A model generated the notes under the pieces. That model worked only from the letters and a program-made list of their open reading frames with translations. It had not been told where the DNA came from and ran no database searches. A stretch of 64,000 bases of DNA from Melieria omissa (lineage: Eukaryota; Arthropoda; Insecta; Diptera; Ulidiidae). The stretch lies in the NCBI GenBank assembly GCA_963971225.1, contig OZ020269.1, forward strand, positions 92,690,865 to 92,754,864, read 5' to 3'. Numbering within the stretch: the stretch's first letter is position 1; every line of letters starts with the position of its first letter. The position numbers and the translations under genes are program-made. Of the stretch, positions 1 through 12,548 are shown one piece after another.

Positions 1-3
1 TAG

Positions 4-165
4 TGTCTTAAAGTGAGTAAAGATTCTTTCACGGACATCAGACAATTCGTGCGAGCAAAGCCGCTAAATTTTTCTAGAAATATCACAAATTTGATGAACT
101 CTCGCGAAAACCCTATTTTTACCGATTCATCTGAAGAAGAAGAAATAATTTTAATAGATATATAG
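4..165 (+). other. Possible 3' end of a coding exon, edge-truncated
   Basis: The frame beginning just after a TAG at base 1 stays open for about 53 codons and ends at a TAG at 163-165. The C-terminal part has an acidic stretch (FTDSSEEEEII). Sequence after the stop is AT-rich and holds an AATAAA near 275, as expected of a 3' UTR. The amino-acid mix is less biased than in the surrounding low-complexity frames. I do not recognise the protein. It could be the tail of a host gene or of a transposase running in from the left, or chance. The left edge of the window prevents a decision. Confidence 0.2.
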
Positions 166-1000
166 TTTACTACGCAGTCGTAGTCACTCAAAATGGTTGA
201 TGTAATTATTATTTCTGACAATTAATTATTTTTATATGATTAAAATTTGTAAATATAAAAGTGTAGAGTAGTTTAATAAATTAATTGCAAAAGCTTAGTC
301 TTAATATTTAGTATATTTTTTTTAGGTTTCTGGTCACACTGCTCTCCAATCCGACAACCAACTCAGTTCAGCCCCCAACCTCAGCTGCCTGTGTTCCGCT
401 CTACACGTGCTGCACTCAAGCTGCTTCGTGCCACATAGATGGTCTGCAGCGCTGCGTCTTTATGTGTGTAGGTATGGCTGTGTGTATGTCAATGTGTGTG
501 TGTGTGTGTTTCTCTTTCTTTTCCATCTATATGTATGTATGTATATCCTAATATATATGTGTGTGTGTGTTTGTATTCGTCCATTCGCAAATTTCTATGC
601 CATTTGCTACGCAATAATAAGTTGCCGTGGCGGAGGAGGGGTGGTGAAGGCAGTGTTGCAGATCTGCCCAGCGAGATATGTTAACGATAAAAACAAGCAT
701 TACAACAACAAGAACAACAAAGCGCGCGACAACACAAAGTACGCCAACTGACTGTGAAAGCAACAGTGAAACGTTATCTGCCACATGCTCTGCGCCCTCG
801 AATACACCCCGCCCTCCCCCCGCACGTTGCCTTTATACTCCTCGCACAAAGACTGTCACCACCCTCAGCCAGCCAGTCTGTCAGTCAGTCAGTCAGTCAG
901 ACACCCAACGAGCGGGCCAAGTGAGTGATTTCTGTTAGATGAAAACCAACGAAGGTCGACAGAGCGACAACGGCAACAACAAAATGTTACAAATACAAAA
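166..1000. other. Non-coding stretch, AT-rich then CA/TG-rich
   Basis: No gene seen. The stretch holds TG/CA microsatellites (about 495-570) and a GTCA/CAGT run near 880-900. Open frames here are short and made of Cys/Val or Thr/Asn repeats from the microsatellites. Confidence 0.6.
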
Positions 1001-1035
1001 AACATGAAATAATTCATAGCATGAAAATGAAAAAT

Positions 1036-1690
1036 GTAATAAACTCACACACAACAACAACAACAACAACAATAGCAAGTAACAGCAGTAATAACTGCAA
1101 CGCACCGATGTGATGTCTGCGAAATGAGGACAATAAAAAAAGCATTACAACAACAACAACAACACAAAATAGACTAGCGGTAAATAAGGAGTAAATAAAT
1201 AACTTAAGTGACAATAAAAAATAAAACAAGATAACAACAACAACAACAGTTGGCAACAATAACAATATTAAGAAAACAAAAATTGCACAAAACATAACAG
1301 AGAAATCGTAAATGAAATGTATGACTACAACAACAACAGACAATGGAAGTAATTTGAATAGCAATAACAACAACAACAAACGCTGCTCAAATGTAAGCGA
1401 GAGCAACAACAACAACACAAAAGAAAACAACGAGAGTTCCTAAATGAGAACAACAACAACAATGAAATTGCCAAGAACAACAAACAACAATAACAATGGG
1501 AGGTGCAAAAACATAGAATGTGCAACAACAACAACAACAGCAACAACAAATGAATTTTCAAGAAAAATAAAAACAAAAAAATTAGTGTGAAAACAATAAC
1601 AACAACAGTGTAGGTGTCAACGATAGTGACAAGAGCAATAACAGCCACAATTTGTATGCAAAAAATCAACAACAATGACTTAAATGCATA
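1036..1690. repeat. CAA-rich (opa-type) low-complexity tract
   Basis: Dense, imperfect CAA/AAC triplets run along the plus strand, mixed with AAT and ACA. Minus-strand frames stay open for 116-138 codons only because GTT/TTG repeats contain no stops; they read as poly-Leu/Val and are not credible proteins. Similar tracts recur at 1855-2040, 2297-2620, 8000-8260 and 19090-19170. Confidence 0.8.
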
Positions 1691-2067
1691 ATGTAAAATA
1701 AATCAATATTCAAAGTAACGGTTAAAAGTTAACAACAGATGCAACAATAAGTGAAGAGAACAAAAACGAAACAGGTTTTATTGATGAATTTTGTGACAAC
1801 TTTTCATTGACAGCATTTGTTACTGGTGAGTGCAGCAATGCAGTTGGAGACAAAAGCAACAACAAATAAGAAAAAAAAAAATATAACAACAAAAGATAAC
1901 AACAACAATTTGCATTATTCTAACTTCTATTCTATTATTCTAACAATTACAACAACAATGCTAAGTTGTAATGTAAATACACTAAAAAAACAACAACCGT
2001 AGCACCAGCAACAAAAACAACAACAATCATTACGAAAAGTTCGCATCATTCCGGCTTCTAAATATTC

Positions 2068-2137
2068 GATTTACTTATTTATTTTTATTTATTTATTTAT
2101 TTATTTATTTAATTTATTTATTTACTTATTTATTTGT

Positions 2138-2180
<43 letters not shown>

Positions 2181-2222
2181 TGTATTTATTTATTTACTTA
2201 TTTATGTATTTATTTATTCTAA
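2068..2222. repeat. (ATTT)n microsatellite
   Basis: About 150 bases of nearly pure tetranucleotide ATTT/TTTA, with single-base variants (C or G every few units). It sits between two CAA-rich tracts. No coding potential. Confidence 0.9.
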
Positions 2223-2564
2223 TTATTACAACAACAATGTGAATTTGTAACTAAAATAACATTTTCATGTAACAGTTACAAAAATGATCTTATTTTAACA
2301 ACAACAACAACAACGAAATTTTAAAATCAATTACCCAAAAACAACAAATACAAACAACATTGAGACCGTCAACACAATTAGCAAACAGCAGTGACAACCA
2401 TAACTGCAGGAAACAACAACATCACACCAACTTGAACAACAAAAACAAAAACAAACAATTTGCTTACAACACTCCCCCAAGCCAAACAGCAACAACAATA
2501 ACAAATAACCCAAACATGGAAGCGAACATTGGCATTGAATGTCAGTAAACATTAATAACAAACA

Positions 2565-2568
2565 CATG

Positions 2569-2608
<40 letters not shown>

Positions 2609-2612
2609 TTGG
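2565..2612. repeat. (CAA)n microsatellite
   Basis: A perfect AAC/CAA run of about 14 units, which makes the plus frame read as a poly-Asn stretch. A (CA)n run follows at about 2694-2711 and another at 2886-2902. Confidence 0.85.
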
Positions 2613-3335
2613 CAACTACAATTACAACAACGAAACGAACATACATACTTATACCCTAAAACAAGCAGGTGTACGAATACACAACCTCATGTACACACAC
2701 ACACACACACAGAAACACAAACGCACACAAACACAAACGTACTCAATTACAGCGAATCGACATTGAAATTGCTGGAAGGTGTAAATGCTGCAACGAAGCT
2801 TCAAACAGGCAGCAGCCAACAGCCCTAAGGACGAAGCCGGGCAGGTATTACCTGAAGCTTATGGCAACAACACCAACAACAACAACACACACACACACAC
2901 AAGCAAACGAAAATCCCACTCAAATGCGCACAGGCCGGCGGCTTAAGTGCGACAGTGGCTGAAGAAGCGATCAAACTGCCTCGAATGCCGCCCTCACACG
3001 TACATCAATAAGCCCTACCAATGTATTGGTGTGTGTGCGTTTGTGGATGGATGTGTGTGTGTATCAGTGTCAGCTGCTGGCTCGTGTGTTCGCATTCCAT
3101 CGCTCGTTAATTTTCACCTTTTATTAAGTAATAAAATTAATTCATCATTATTGATAACTCTGTCTGTGTGTGTGTGTGTGTGTATGTGTGCACATGGGGA
3201 ATTTTGTAGGATCAAGTGTGGCCTGCTTGTGTGTTACTCATCATGTTTTTGTTGCTTTCGGTGTAGCTACGAGCTTGTTCTACAACTTGCAAATACTCGC
3301 CTCGAGCAGCCGAAAACACCCTTTCGACACGCACA

Positions 3336-3495
3336 CAGGGTGTGCCACACATTGCGTTGAACATTTCAAAAGGCACACACACACAATCATGTTTCTAATA
3401 TAAGTATTCTACATATATTTTAGAGTCTCACTTCTATCAGTCAGCTAATTAGTGTGAAATAAATTGATAACTGAATGTCATGTCGACTCACCCTG
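3336..3495. mobile_element. Possible short MITE with CAGGGTG ends
   Basis: The stretch starts with CAGGGTG and ends with the inverted CACCCTG, 160 bp apart. The right end is followed by TA, as in Tc1/mariner insertions, but the left end is preceded by CA, and the inverted match stops after about 7 bases. A short element of mariner type is possible; chance pairing is also possible. Confidence 0.25.
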
Positions 3496-4044
3496 TATGG
3501 CATATACAGACACATTTACTTTAGTTTTTGTTCCTGTTGGTTTTCTAGTTCCGGTTTCGGTTTTATAGCTCAATGTCCTTAGTCCTTTTTGACACTCACT
3601 CGCCTCTTGCCCCATTTGACCTTTCGGACAGTAAATTTTCTAGAGTCCACACGCTTAAAGCAAACTTAAGCTTGACGCTTTTTTGCATTGGTTGGCTCAA
3701 ATATGCCACAGTTCGGTCAGGTGGCCAAGCAGCAGTGGGTCAGCAGTGGCACACGAGCCAGTTTTGGGATGAAAGCGAAAATTTTTAAATATTTTCAATG
3801 AAAAACATTTCGTAAGGTTTCACTTTTAGCCTCGACGTAGCGACCCGAACATAGTTGAGCATTTTTGAAACAAGGTTGAGGTTATGTTGAAGAAAGTATG
3901 TTGCAAGTATGTTGCATGAATGCTGAGGTGGACATCGATTGACAATTTAGAGATACCAATGCATATGTATGGTTTGTATTAGACTATTTCTGACGGAATG
4001 AGGGGATTAATGTACAAAATTTTCAGAATCTATGGTTGCATGTA

Positions 4045-4260
4045 AATTTTGTTCATGAAAATTCATGTTCGGTTCGTTAAACTTTTTGCAAGTTATGAAT
4101 ATATTTCATTTAACCCTTTCGTGAACAAGCAAAGTTAATTAAATTCGAGAGAAAAAGTTACGCTTTAATGAAAATACAGTCTGATCCAACCATTCATACA
4201 TATGGAGATTTTTGATAGAGTAATTTTTATGTCTTTCTCTATGGAAAACGAAGCAAAACG
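4045..4260. repeat. Dispersed repeat, copy 1, left part
   Basis: This sequence resembles 13430-13660 over about 215 bases. Shared blocks include AAAATTCATGTT, TTAAACTTTTTGC/CTAAACTTTTTGC, TCATGAACAAGC-like and CTATGGAAAACGAAG/CTATGAAAAACGAAG, all in the same order. After the inserted element at 4264-5039 the similarity resumes near 5092 (CTAGCAA...AACTTT.ATCAGAAAG), matching 14375-14410. It is therefore a repeat of at least 450 bases, present twice here. No protein seen. Confidence 0.6.
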
Positions 4261-4263
4261 TTA

Positions 4264-5039
4264 AGGTCAAACTCCATGAAACGCATTTCAGGCGTTCAGA
4301 GTTTGTCGCGTTATGACGTTTCACGCGTTATTCGCGTTGCAATGTTGTTTGCTTCATAACATGCGCTTAACGCGTCTACTTCTTCTTACGTCAGCTGATG
4401 CTAATTTTTAATTGTCAAACTGCTTATTGATTTCGTTGGGAATTGTGAAAAAGAACGAAATGAATATGTTATGCGACGTTATGGACTTTATAGAATTTCC
4501 TGATTTCATTTTAAACACAATAAATGCATATCGAGCATTGCAAAAAATAAAAAAAAAGATTCAGTTGAATTCAATTTGTAGCAATTTATCTCACAGGAAT
4601 GAGCAAAATTCGATATACACCGAATAAGCTATCGAATTTCAAATACAGCGAAGACTAAGTTTCGTCTGTCAAAGAATTATGCTAATTTTTAGGAATTTCT
4701 TCACATTTGATGTTAAAATATTAGATTTCACATGTTTCTTAAATGTATTTAATAGCTTTCGTGTAAAATAAATGCATTCGACTTTTGCGATAACACAAGT
4801 TTGTTATCGGCATTACCATCGTCACATAATTTATGACATCTTTAGGAGCTCTGTCAGCTGTTTGACGTCGTTAAGCGCGAAACGCGTGAGAAAGTTGAAA
4901 ATAGTTCAACTTTTGACGCGTTTCGGGCTTATCGACGTCAAGTTATGGAGTTTGCTTCATACAAACACACTGATTCTACTTTTTCTCGAAACGCGAAAAA
5001 CGACGATACGCTTGAAACGCGCTTTATGGAGTTTGGGCT
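4264..5039. mobile_element. PIF/Harbinger-like non-autonomous element, 776 bp
   Basis: The left end AGGTCAAACTCCAT and the right end (inverted AGCCCAAACTCCAT) match in 12 of 14 positions. TTA target duplications lie at 4261-4263 and 5040-5042. A 3-bp TTA/TAA duplication is the hallmark of PIF/Harbinger elements. Sub-terminal GAAACGC/GCGTTTC blocks recur inside both ends. The interior has a 71-codon frame (4412-4627) with an acidic region (VMDFIEFPDF); it may be a relic of a transposase first exon, but I cannot assign it. No DDE domain is present, so the copy is non-autonomous. Confidence 0.65.
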
Positions 5040-5043
5040 TTAG

Positions 5044-5540
5044 AGTTCAATTCCACACATTAAACTTGTGAAACCGTGTTTAATTGGTCTTAAAAAGTTA
5101 CTAGCAACATGCAAAAAACTTTAATCAGAAAGTGAACGTTTGGAAAAACAATGGGAACACATTCCTGAGATTTGCTCTTTAAACTAAATGTACAAATTTG
5201 TTTCCTAGTTTTGCAACTAAGCATGCAAAGTTATTAGAATTTGGTATCAATGACTGTCTTTTGGAGTTAAAATCCCCAAATACTCCGCGTGGCTACTCTC
5301 CTTTTATGTACAATAATATCAAAAAACAAAAAACTGCACAACAACTAAAACAGTAACAACAAACACAGCAATCACAAAAATGGCAAAAGGCTAGAATTGC
5401 AACAATAAATAAAAAGAAATTACACAATGACAACATCCATAACTGCTTGCTAACAAAAATATCAAAAACTATACAAAATATTAGCGCAAATATGAGAACA
5501 CAAAAAAAAATAAGTACAAAAATACTAAAAACTAAAACAA
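5044..5540. other. Right flank of dispersed repeat copy 1, then non-coding
   Basis: About 5092-5130 resembles 14375-14410 (dispersed repeat copy 2). The remainder to 5540 is AT-rich and carries no feature I can support. Confidence 0.4.
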
Positions 5541-5569
5541 AAATTGCAACAAACAACTACCACACCAGA

Positions 5570-8010
5570 GAGCAAATATGTGCCAACACCACATCAGAAT
5601 AACTTAAAACACAAAAATCAAAAACAGCACAAAAGTAGGAATAACAACAACAGTACCAGAAACATAAATATGGCAGCACCACAACAGAAAAAACAACACT
5701 ACAACTACAACTACAACACTAAACACAAACTAGCAAAAAAAACAAAAATCAAAAACAGCAGGAAATAGGAACAACAACAACAGTTCCAGAAACAAACATA
5801 TGGCAGCACCAAATAGAAATAACAACAAATTTAAATTAAAAGTCAGCAAAAAAACAACCGAAACATTACCATAGAACAAAAATATGGCAACACCAAAAGA
5901 CATTTCTAACAAAATTTAAGCCAAAAACAAAGATCACAAAAAAATAGGAACAACAGTAACAAAATCAGAAAGCAGAAATATGGCAGCACCACAACAGAAA
6001 TAAACAAAAATTGAAAATAAATCAAAAACCAAAAAAACACAAAAATCAAAAACAGCAGGAAATAGGAACAACAACAACAATATCAGAAACAAAAATATTG
6101 CAGCACCACAATAGAAATAACCAAAAATTTTAATCAAAAGCCAGCAAAAATACAACCGAAACATTACCATAGAACAAAAATATGGCAACACCAAAAGAAA
6201 TTACTAACAAAATTTAAGCCAAAAACAAAGACCACAAAAAGATAGGAACAACAGTAACAACACCAGAAAGCAAAAATATGGCAACACATACAGTAATCAG
6301 TAAACAAAATTTAACCAGAAACACAAGCAGGACAAAAAATAAGAACAACAACACTAAACTAACGCAACACTAAGAACTAAGCTAACTAAACACAGAAACT
6401 TAAATCAAAAACAACAAAATTGAACAAAAATGTTACCATATTACCCAAAAAAATAACTAAAATAATTACATCAAAAACAAACAGCAAAAAAAAGGCACAA
6501 CAACTTTAAACTAACACAATACTGAAAACTAAACTAAAAACACAAACTTAAATCAAAATCAAAAACAGCAAAAATGACAAACTTGAACAAAAATATGGCA
6601 ACACCAAAACTAACAAAATGTAAAACTTTGTTTTTGGCTTAAACAACAACAAATTAAAACAACAATAACAACACCAGAGAGCAACGATATGGCAACATCA
6701 AGAGAAATAATTTAAAAAAGACTTAAAAGACATCAAAATCAGCAAAAACAACACAATTGATTGAAATAACTAAAACAAATACAGAAACAAACATGACAAC
6801 AACACCATAAAACAAAAATATGGCAACATCAAAATCAGCAAAAACAACACAATTGATTGAAATAACTAAAACAAATACAGAAACAAAAATGACAACAACA
6901 CTATAAAACAAAGATATGGCAGTATCAAAAGAAATTACTTACAAATTTTGAACCAAAAACAAAAACAGCAAAAATAAGAACAACAACTCCAGAAAGCAAC
7001 ACCAACAGAAATAACTAAAAAACTTAAATGAAAAACAAAAAGAACCAAATTGAACAAAAATATGGCAACACCGACAGAAATAATTAAAAAAATTAAATCA
7101 AAAACAAACACAGCAAAAAAAGAGTAGCAACAACACCATAGAACAAAAATATGGCAACAGTAACAGAAATAACAACAAAAAATTCAATCAAAGTTAATAA
7201 AAATTAAGAACAACAACAACAAAAAAAACTAAAAACCAAAACCAGAAATAGCAAAAAATAACAATAATAAAACCAGAAAGCAAAAATTTTTCAACACCAA
7301 CAGGAATAACTAAAAAAAATTATAAATCAAAATCAAAACGAGCCAAAACCAACACCATAGAACAAAAATATGGCAAATTCCAACTTAGAAACTAAAATAA
7401 ATTATGAATCAAAAAAGGGAAAACCAACAACAAAAACCAAAAATATGTCAACACCAACACAACTGAAATAACTGAAAAAAACTTAAAAAAAATAGCGTCA
7501 ACAACAACATAAAAAATATGGCAACACCAACAGAAATAACTAAAAAAATGTAAATCAAAATCGAAACGAGCAAAAACAAAACTATAGAACAAAAAAATAT
7601 GGCAACGCCAACAAGAAAAGTGAAAAAAATCAAAATCAAAAAAGGGGAAAAACAACAACAAAAATATACAAAATATACAATATACAAAAATATAATACCA
7701 ACTGAAATAACTGAAAAAACTTGAATAAAAAATTACAGCAAAAACAAACAAACAAACAACAAAAATAAAAAATAAAAAATATGGCAACACCAACAGAAAA
7801 ACTAAAAAAAACCATTAATCAAAATAAAAACGAGCAAAAAACAAAACCATAGAACGAAAATATGGCAACACCAACAAAAAAACTGAAAAAAATCTAAGTC
7901 AAAAAAGAGAAAAAACAACAACAGAAAGCAAAAATATATCAACACCAGCTGAAAAAATTTAAAAAACTTGAAAAAAAATAATAGTAAAAACATTTTAAAA
8001 AAACTAACAG
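5570..8010. repeat. Decayed tandem array with ATATGGCAACACC core
   Basis: About 20 copies of an AAATATGGCAACACCA-like core occur at about 5667, 5798, 5881, 5978, 6093, 6178, 6277, 6593, 6689, 6818, 6913, 7060, 7148, 7368, 7441, 7517, 7596, 7779, 7859 and 7933. Spacing is mostly 75-130 bases. Between cores lies A-rich sequence with AGCAAAAA, GAAATAACTAAAAAA and AACACCATAGAACAAAAA blocks in a fairly constant order. Higher-order duplications are clear: 5740-5930 resembles 6040-6230, and about 6730-6825 is nearly repeated at 6826-6920. Minus-strand frames (up to 133 codons, Phe/Leu/Val-rich) are by-products. Confidence 0.75.
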
Positions 8011-11000
8011 CAACAACAACAACACCAAAAGAATATATTTGTTAAACAACAACACGAAAAACTAAGCAAATATAAAATCAAAAACCAAAAAAGACAGAAA
8101 AAAGTGAAAAAATCAACTCAACAAAAACAACAACAATAGCACACTGTCAGTAGCCAAAAAATAATTGTAGTAACAACAACCATGCAACCAACAACAATAG
8201 AAACAACAACTCTAAAAGCCAATACACCACAACTACGGCAACAACAACAACAACCAACGTATGCAACGCATAAATTTGCTGCCTAAAAGCAGCGGAAACG
8301 CATCAAGCTTCGCGCACACACACTAAACCAAACCAAACCTCCCACACCCCTCGCACAACTCCACACTACTCTTACCACTCTCTCATCACACACCCATTGC
8401 TGGGGCCATGGCAGAAAAGAACGCAAAATGCAGCCGGAGACACGGCCAATGCCGCGTTGCAGCGACCAGCCGCAACGCTGCTGCTGCATGCCACAAGCAG
8501 CCATTCATTCGAGCCATTTCGCATTTCACGGGAAATGAACGCCACCGACACAACACAGCAGCACAACAACAACAACAACAATAACGCAACAGTACAATAA
8601 CACAACAACAACACAGCAACCAGTCACAGGGACTCGCACACATATGGAAGGTCAAAGTGGTGGCGTTTTGTACTTGACTGTAGTTGTTGTTGTTTTTGTA
8701 ATTTCTTTGTTGTTGTTTGTTGTTGCGTGCCACATCACTTGACTGCTGTAATGGGCAGAGCTTTTAGTCCATTGTTGTTGTTGTTGCTGTTATTGTAATT
8801 GTGCGTTTTCACAACTCTGCCAAACGGTCGAACGCACTTTGCCCTCCGCGCCTCCTTTCGTCTTTTGCCCTTCTTCACAACACTATAACTGTGCATTTCC
8901 GTTCGCACGCCGAGCAGTGGTCGCGCAGCGAGCGACAAGTGGAAAAACCGGCAAAAGCTTTTGCGTGTTTTGGTGTCTGTGCGTTTGCGGCCATGTTGCA
9001 AGTTTTTAGCGCCAGCCGCCCTTCAACATTCCTTCTCTCTCTGTCTCTCTCTCTGTGTTCGTCTCGCGCTCTCTTCCTGCTATCGCTGCTCTAGAAACCA
9101 ACATTTACGCTTTGGCACCGAAATTGCGTAAAAGCATGTGCAGCATACATGTGTGTGTAAGCCCAACGTTGGCGCTGTGCAAGCGCGCCAAAAAGTATGC
9201 TACCAAAATTTCAAAATATTAAAACGATACTGAAACGCCACATTTACTGAAGCGACACATACACACACACACACATACACTCACCACAGTCGAGCGGGTT
9301 GTATGACAAGTTATTGTTGTTGTTGTAGTTGTTGTTGCTATTTGGTTTGTTGCCATTGCGGTTTGAGTTGTTTTAGTAATGTCAGTGGTTGGGCTTTTCG
9401 GTAGCTCGGCCATGTCATAAATGCGTAAATAAAATATTTTTGGCGTTCTCGCGTTACCGCAGCGCTCACTCAACCCCACTCCACGCCCCCTTCTCCACCA
9501 CCTCTAACTCGCCTCCGCTCACCCACACAGCACACAATGTGAATAGCGAAGCGCACTGCCCGAAAGGATGCGCGGACCTATGCGTCAACGAATGCAATAA
9601 CAACGACAACAACAACAACAACAACAACACTAACAAGTGTAACCACAACAACAAACCAGTCAACAAGCCGGCGGCGCATTGACGGCTGTCGAGGCCGCAA
9701 CAGTGCAACTGGACAGCGGCAAAATCACGCGAAATTGTCAAAAAATATCGTTAAATTCAATTTTCGCGCCTGCGAACCGTTGGTGGGGCAAGCGTGAAGG
9801 TGAGAGGGGGGTTCTTGCTGATAGCGCGCAACTTTTGCATGGGCGCAGCGCATTTAATTAAACGCACTAAATGTGCGTTGCCGCTCCGCACGAAGCGAAG
9901 TGACAGGGCGCTGTGCGTTGGGGGGCAATGAATGGGTGTCGAGTTGTTTGTGGCCACTGCAGTCGCGGGCGCAGCGGTCTCATAGCTTGCGCCAAGCCAT
10001 TCGTTGTTGTTTTTGTGCGTGTTAGTTGTGGTTTAGTTTATGTGCGACACTTTCAGTTGTTGTTGGTGTTGTTGTTGTTGTGTTCGTTGTCGAATTTGTT
10101 ATTGTAGTCGTTCTATTGTTTTGAGCGTAGCGGCACTGCGACGGCACATCAAAATTTCGCACCGAAACCTGGTCACTCGCTTGCGTATAATTTTGTTTGT
10201 AAGTGTGTTGGTGAGTGTGTGTGTTAGTTCGTCTGTATCTGTGTGACCATTGCAAAATTAGCCACTAGAGCCATGGGTTTTTGTTTTATTTTGTTTTTGT
10301 TGTTTTCTACCGGACAGCGCCGTTGCCATTGCATTGCATCGGCCGCTGTCATAAGTCGCTTTTGTGCGGTTGACATTGTTGTCACTCGGGTTTTTTTTAT
10401 TGTTTTTGTGCCTGATGCACAAATGAAATGCGTGGCCGTAGATAAAGTGGTAAATGCTCCGCTGGAGATGAATTGGTGGCGTTGCCAAGCAGTCAACTAG
10501 CCAACCAACCCAAACAGCCAACGCAAATTTTGAAATTTCTTGATTTATGTGTTCATGGAGATTTTGTGGGTTGTTGTGGTTGACAAGTTTTTGTTTACAT
10601 TGAATGCCGTTTACATGAATTTTGATTTTTTTTTTTTGGTATTTTTAAAGAATTTAATTAAAGTTCCATTTACAAGTAGTGCAATTTGGCAGCCTTAAGT
10701 CTAACCTGATTATGAACTGAAACGTTCGAGATTAACATTCGGCGCAGTTCGAGCTTATGGGATGATAAAGTGGAAGCTACGAATACTGTCAGCATGAGAA
10801 TAATCTGAGAATAATGCGGTATAAAACATTTTTATTTTTGAGAGGAATCGCAACTTCATTGAAAGTCCCGCCAAGAAGTCGAACAAGCTTTCTAAAAAAT
10901 CACAAAAATTTCTAATATAAATAAAATAATAAATTAGTAGCTTCATTAAAATTTAAAAAAAAAAAAGTGAATTATAGTTCAAAGTTCAAACTTTTCACAA

Positions 11001-11150
11001 CTAAACTTTCCTCCACAAAAACATAGGTTTTTCTAGTCACACTTTAACTTTTTTCATAACTCAAGGAACTATTTTTTAAATTACAACGCTTTTTTATTTG
11101 TCCATAATTAAATAAGAAAACATAAAGTAGAGACACCTGGAGAGAGCTCA
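8010..11150. other. Non-coding, opa-type and CA-rich sequence
   Basis: Only low-complexity sequence seen. CAA runs lie at about 8010-8260, 8562-8610 and 9596-9660; GTT/TTG runs at 8680-8800, 9310-9350 and 10050-10110; a CT run at 9030-9060; a CA run at 9257-9276. Some GC-richer patches (8420-8540, 9480-9900) give 60-115 codon frames on both strands, but none shows a recognisable domain or a sustained codon bias. A regulatory role is possible but cannot be read from the sequence. 10520-11150 is AT-rich with nothing to report. Confidence 0.5.
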
Positions 11151-11159
11151 TTTCACAGT

Positions 11160-11666
11160 CAGTGTTGCCAGATCTGGTGATTTACTGTAAGATTAAGAAA
11201 ATGTTTGGCTTTTTAGGAGAATTTTTAAGAGGAAGAATTGTTAAAGAGAATGTTTAAGAGATTTTGTCCCCAATAAATTTGACATCATTAGTGGCACTGA
11301 AGCCTTGAATATTGAAAGCTAAAGTGTCTAATTTAATTGAATTATATTGTATGCTTCAAAGTATATAATTTGTGCAATGAGTGAAGGAATTTAACAAAAG
11401 TGAATTTCATACCGATCTAATTTTTTTTATTTTTTTTGTTGTGATAAATTGTTTTTAAGCTAAGTTGAATGAATAAAAATATAAAAAATAATTATTAAAG
11501 GCTCAACAAAAATGTATGTGTATTTTTTTATACGAAGTTTAATTTCTTATAATATAATACAAAAATTATTAAAAAAAATTTTAAGAGATTATTTAATTTT
11601 TTGGGAAGAAATTTCAGCTTTTTTTAAGGCTTAGGAGAAAGTCATTTCAGGTATCAGGCAACACTG
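11160..11666. mobile_element. hAT-type MITE, 507 bp
   Basis: The ends are CAGTGTTGCCAGATCTGG at the left and, inverted, CAGTGTTGCCTGATACCTG at the right. Flanking 8-mers TTCACAGT (11152-11159) and TTCTTAGT (11667-11674) match at 6 of 8 positions, as an aged 8-bp hAT target duplication would. The interior is AT-rich with TTTTTAGGAGAATTTTTAAG blocks near both ends and no open frame. A related copy begins at 58108. Confidence 0.65.
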
Positions 11667-11766
11667 TTCTTAGTTCCAAATCGTTTAATGGATTAGTGTA
11701 GTAAGTCAAGGTACTTACTTACTAACTGGCTATAATAACCGGGTTAAGGTAAGTTAAGTTAAGTTA

Positions 11767-12548
11767 AACTGAAACTGAACTGAAACTGAACTGAAACTGA
11801 ACTGAAACTGAACTGAAACTGAACTGAAACTGAACTGAAACTGAACTGAAACTGAACTGAAACTGAACTGAAACTGAACTGAAACTGAACTGAAACTGAA
11901 CTGAAACTGAACTGAAACTGAACTGAAACTGAACTGAAACTGAACTGAAACTGAACTGAAACTGAACTGAAACTGAACTGAAACTGAACTGAAACTGAAC
12001 TGAAACTGAACTGAAACTGAACTGAAACTGAACTGAAACTGAACTGAAACTGAACTGAAACTGAACTGAAACTGAACTGAAACTGAACTGAAACTGAACT
12101 GAAACTGAACTGAAACTGAACTGAAACTGAACTGAAACTGAACTGAAACTGAACTGAAACTGAACTGAAACTGAACTGAAACTGAACTGAAACTGAACTG
12201 AAACTGAACTGAAACTGAACTGAAACTGAACTGAAACTGAACTGAAACTGAACTGAAACTGAACTGAAACTGAACTGAAACTGAACTGAAACTGAAACTG
12301 AACTGAAACTGAACTGAAACTGAACTGAAACTGAACTGAAACTGAACTGAAACTGAACTGAAACTGAACTGAAACTGAACTGAAACTGAACTGAACTGAA
12401 ACTGAACTGAAACTGAACTGAAACTGAACTGAAACTGAACTGAAACTGAACTGAAACTGAACTGAAACTGAACTGAAACTGAACTGAAACTGAACTGAAA
12501 CTGAAACTGAACTGAAACTGAACTGAAACTGAACTGAAACTGAACTGA
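11767..12548. repeat. 11-bp minisatellite CTGAACTGAAA, about 71 units
   Basis: The unit CTGAACTGAAA repeats almost without change for about 780 bases. The visible defects are unit-length changes near 12288, 12390 and 12500, where one half-unit is lost or gained. On the minus strand the unit (TTTCAGTTCAG) has no stop in any phase, so a 293-codon frame (12645-11764) reads as an 11-residue Phe/Ser/Val/Gln repeat. That frame has no initiation context or domain and I treat it as a by-product. AAGTT pentamers just before the array (11750-11766) may be the seed. Confidence 0.95.

Noticed and set aside
1014..1675. Poly-Leu/Val frames opposite the CAA tract
   Set aside because: GTT/TTG triplet repeats lack stops; low complexity only.
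5730..7993. Series of hydrophobic minus-strand frames of 60-133 codons
   Set aside because: By-products of an A-rich plus strand with tandem structure; no start context, no conserved protein, unit length not a multiple of three.
8283..8733. Overlapping Cys/Leu- and Ala-rich frames on the minus strand
   Set aside because: Three overlapping frames on the minus strand and one on the plus are all open; triplet repeats and GC-rich composition explain it.
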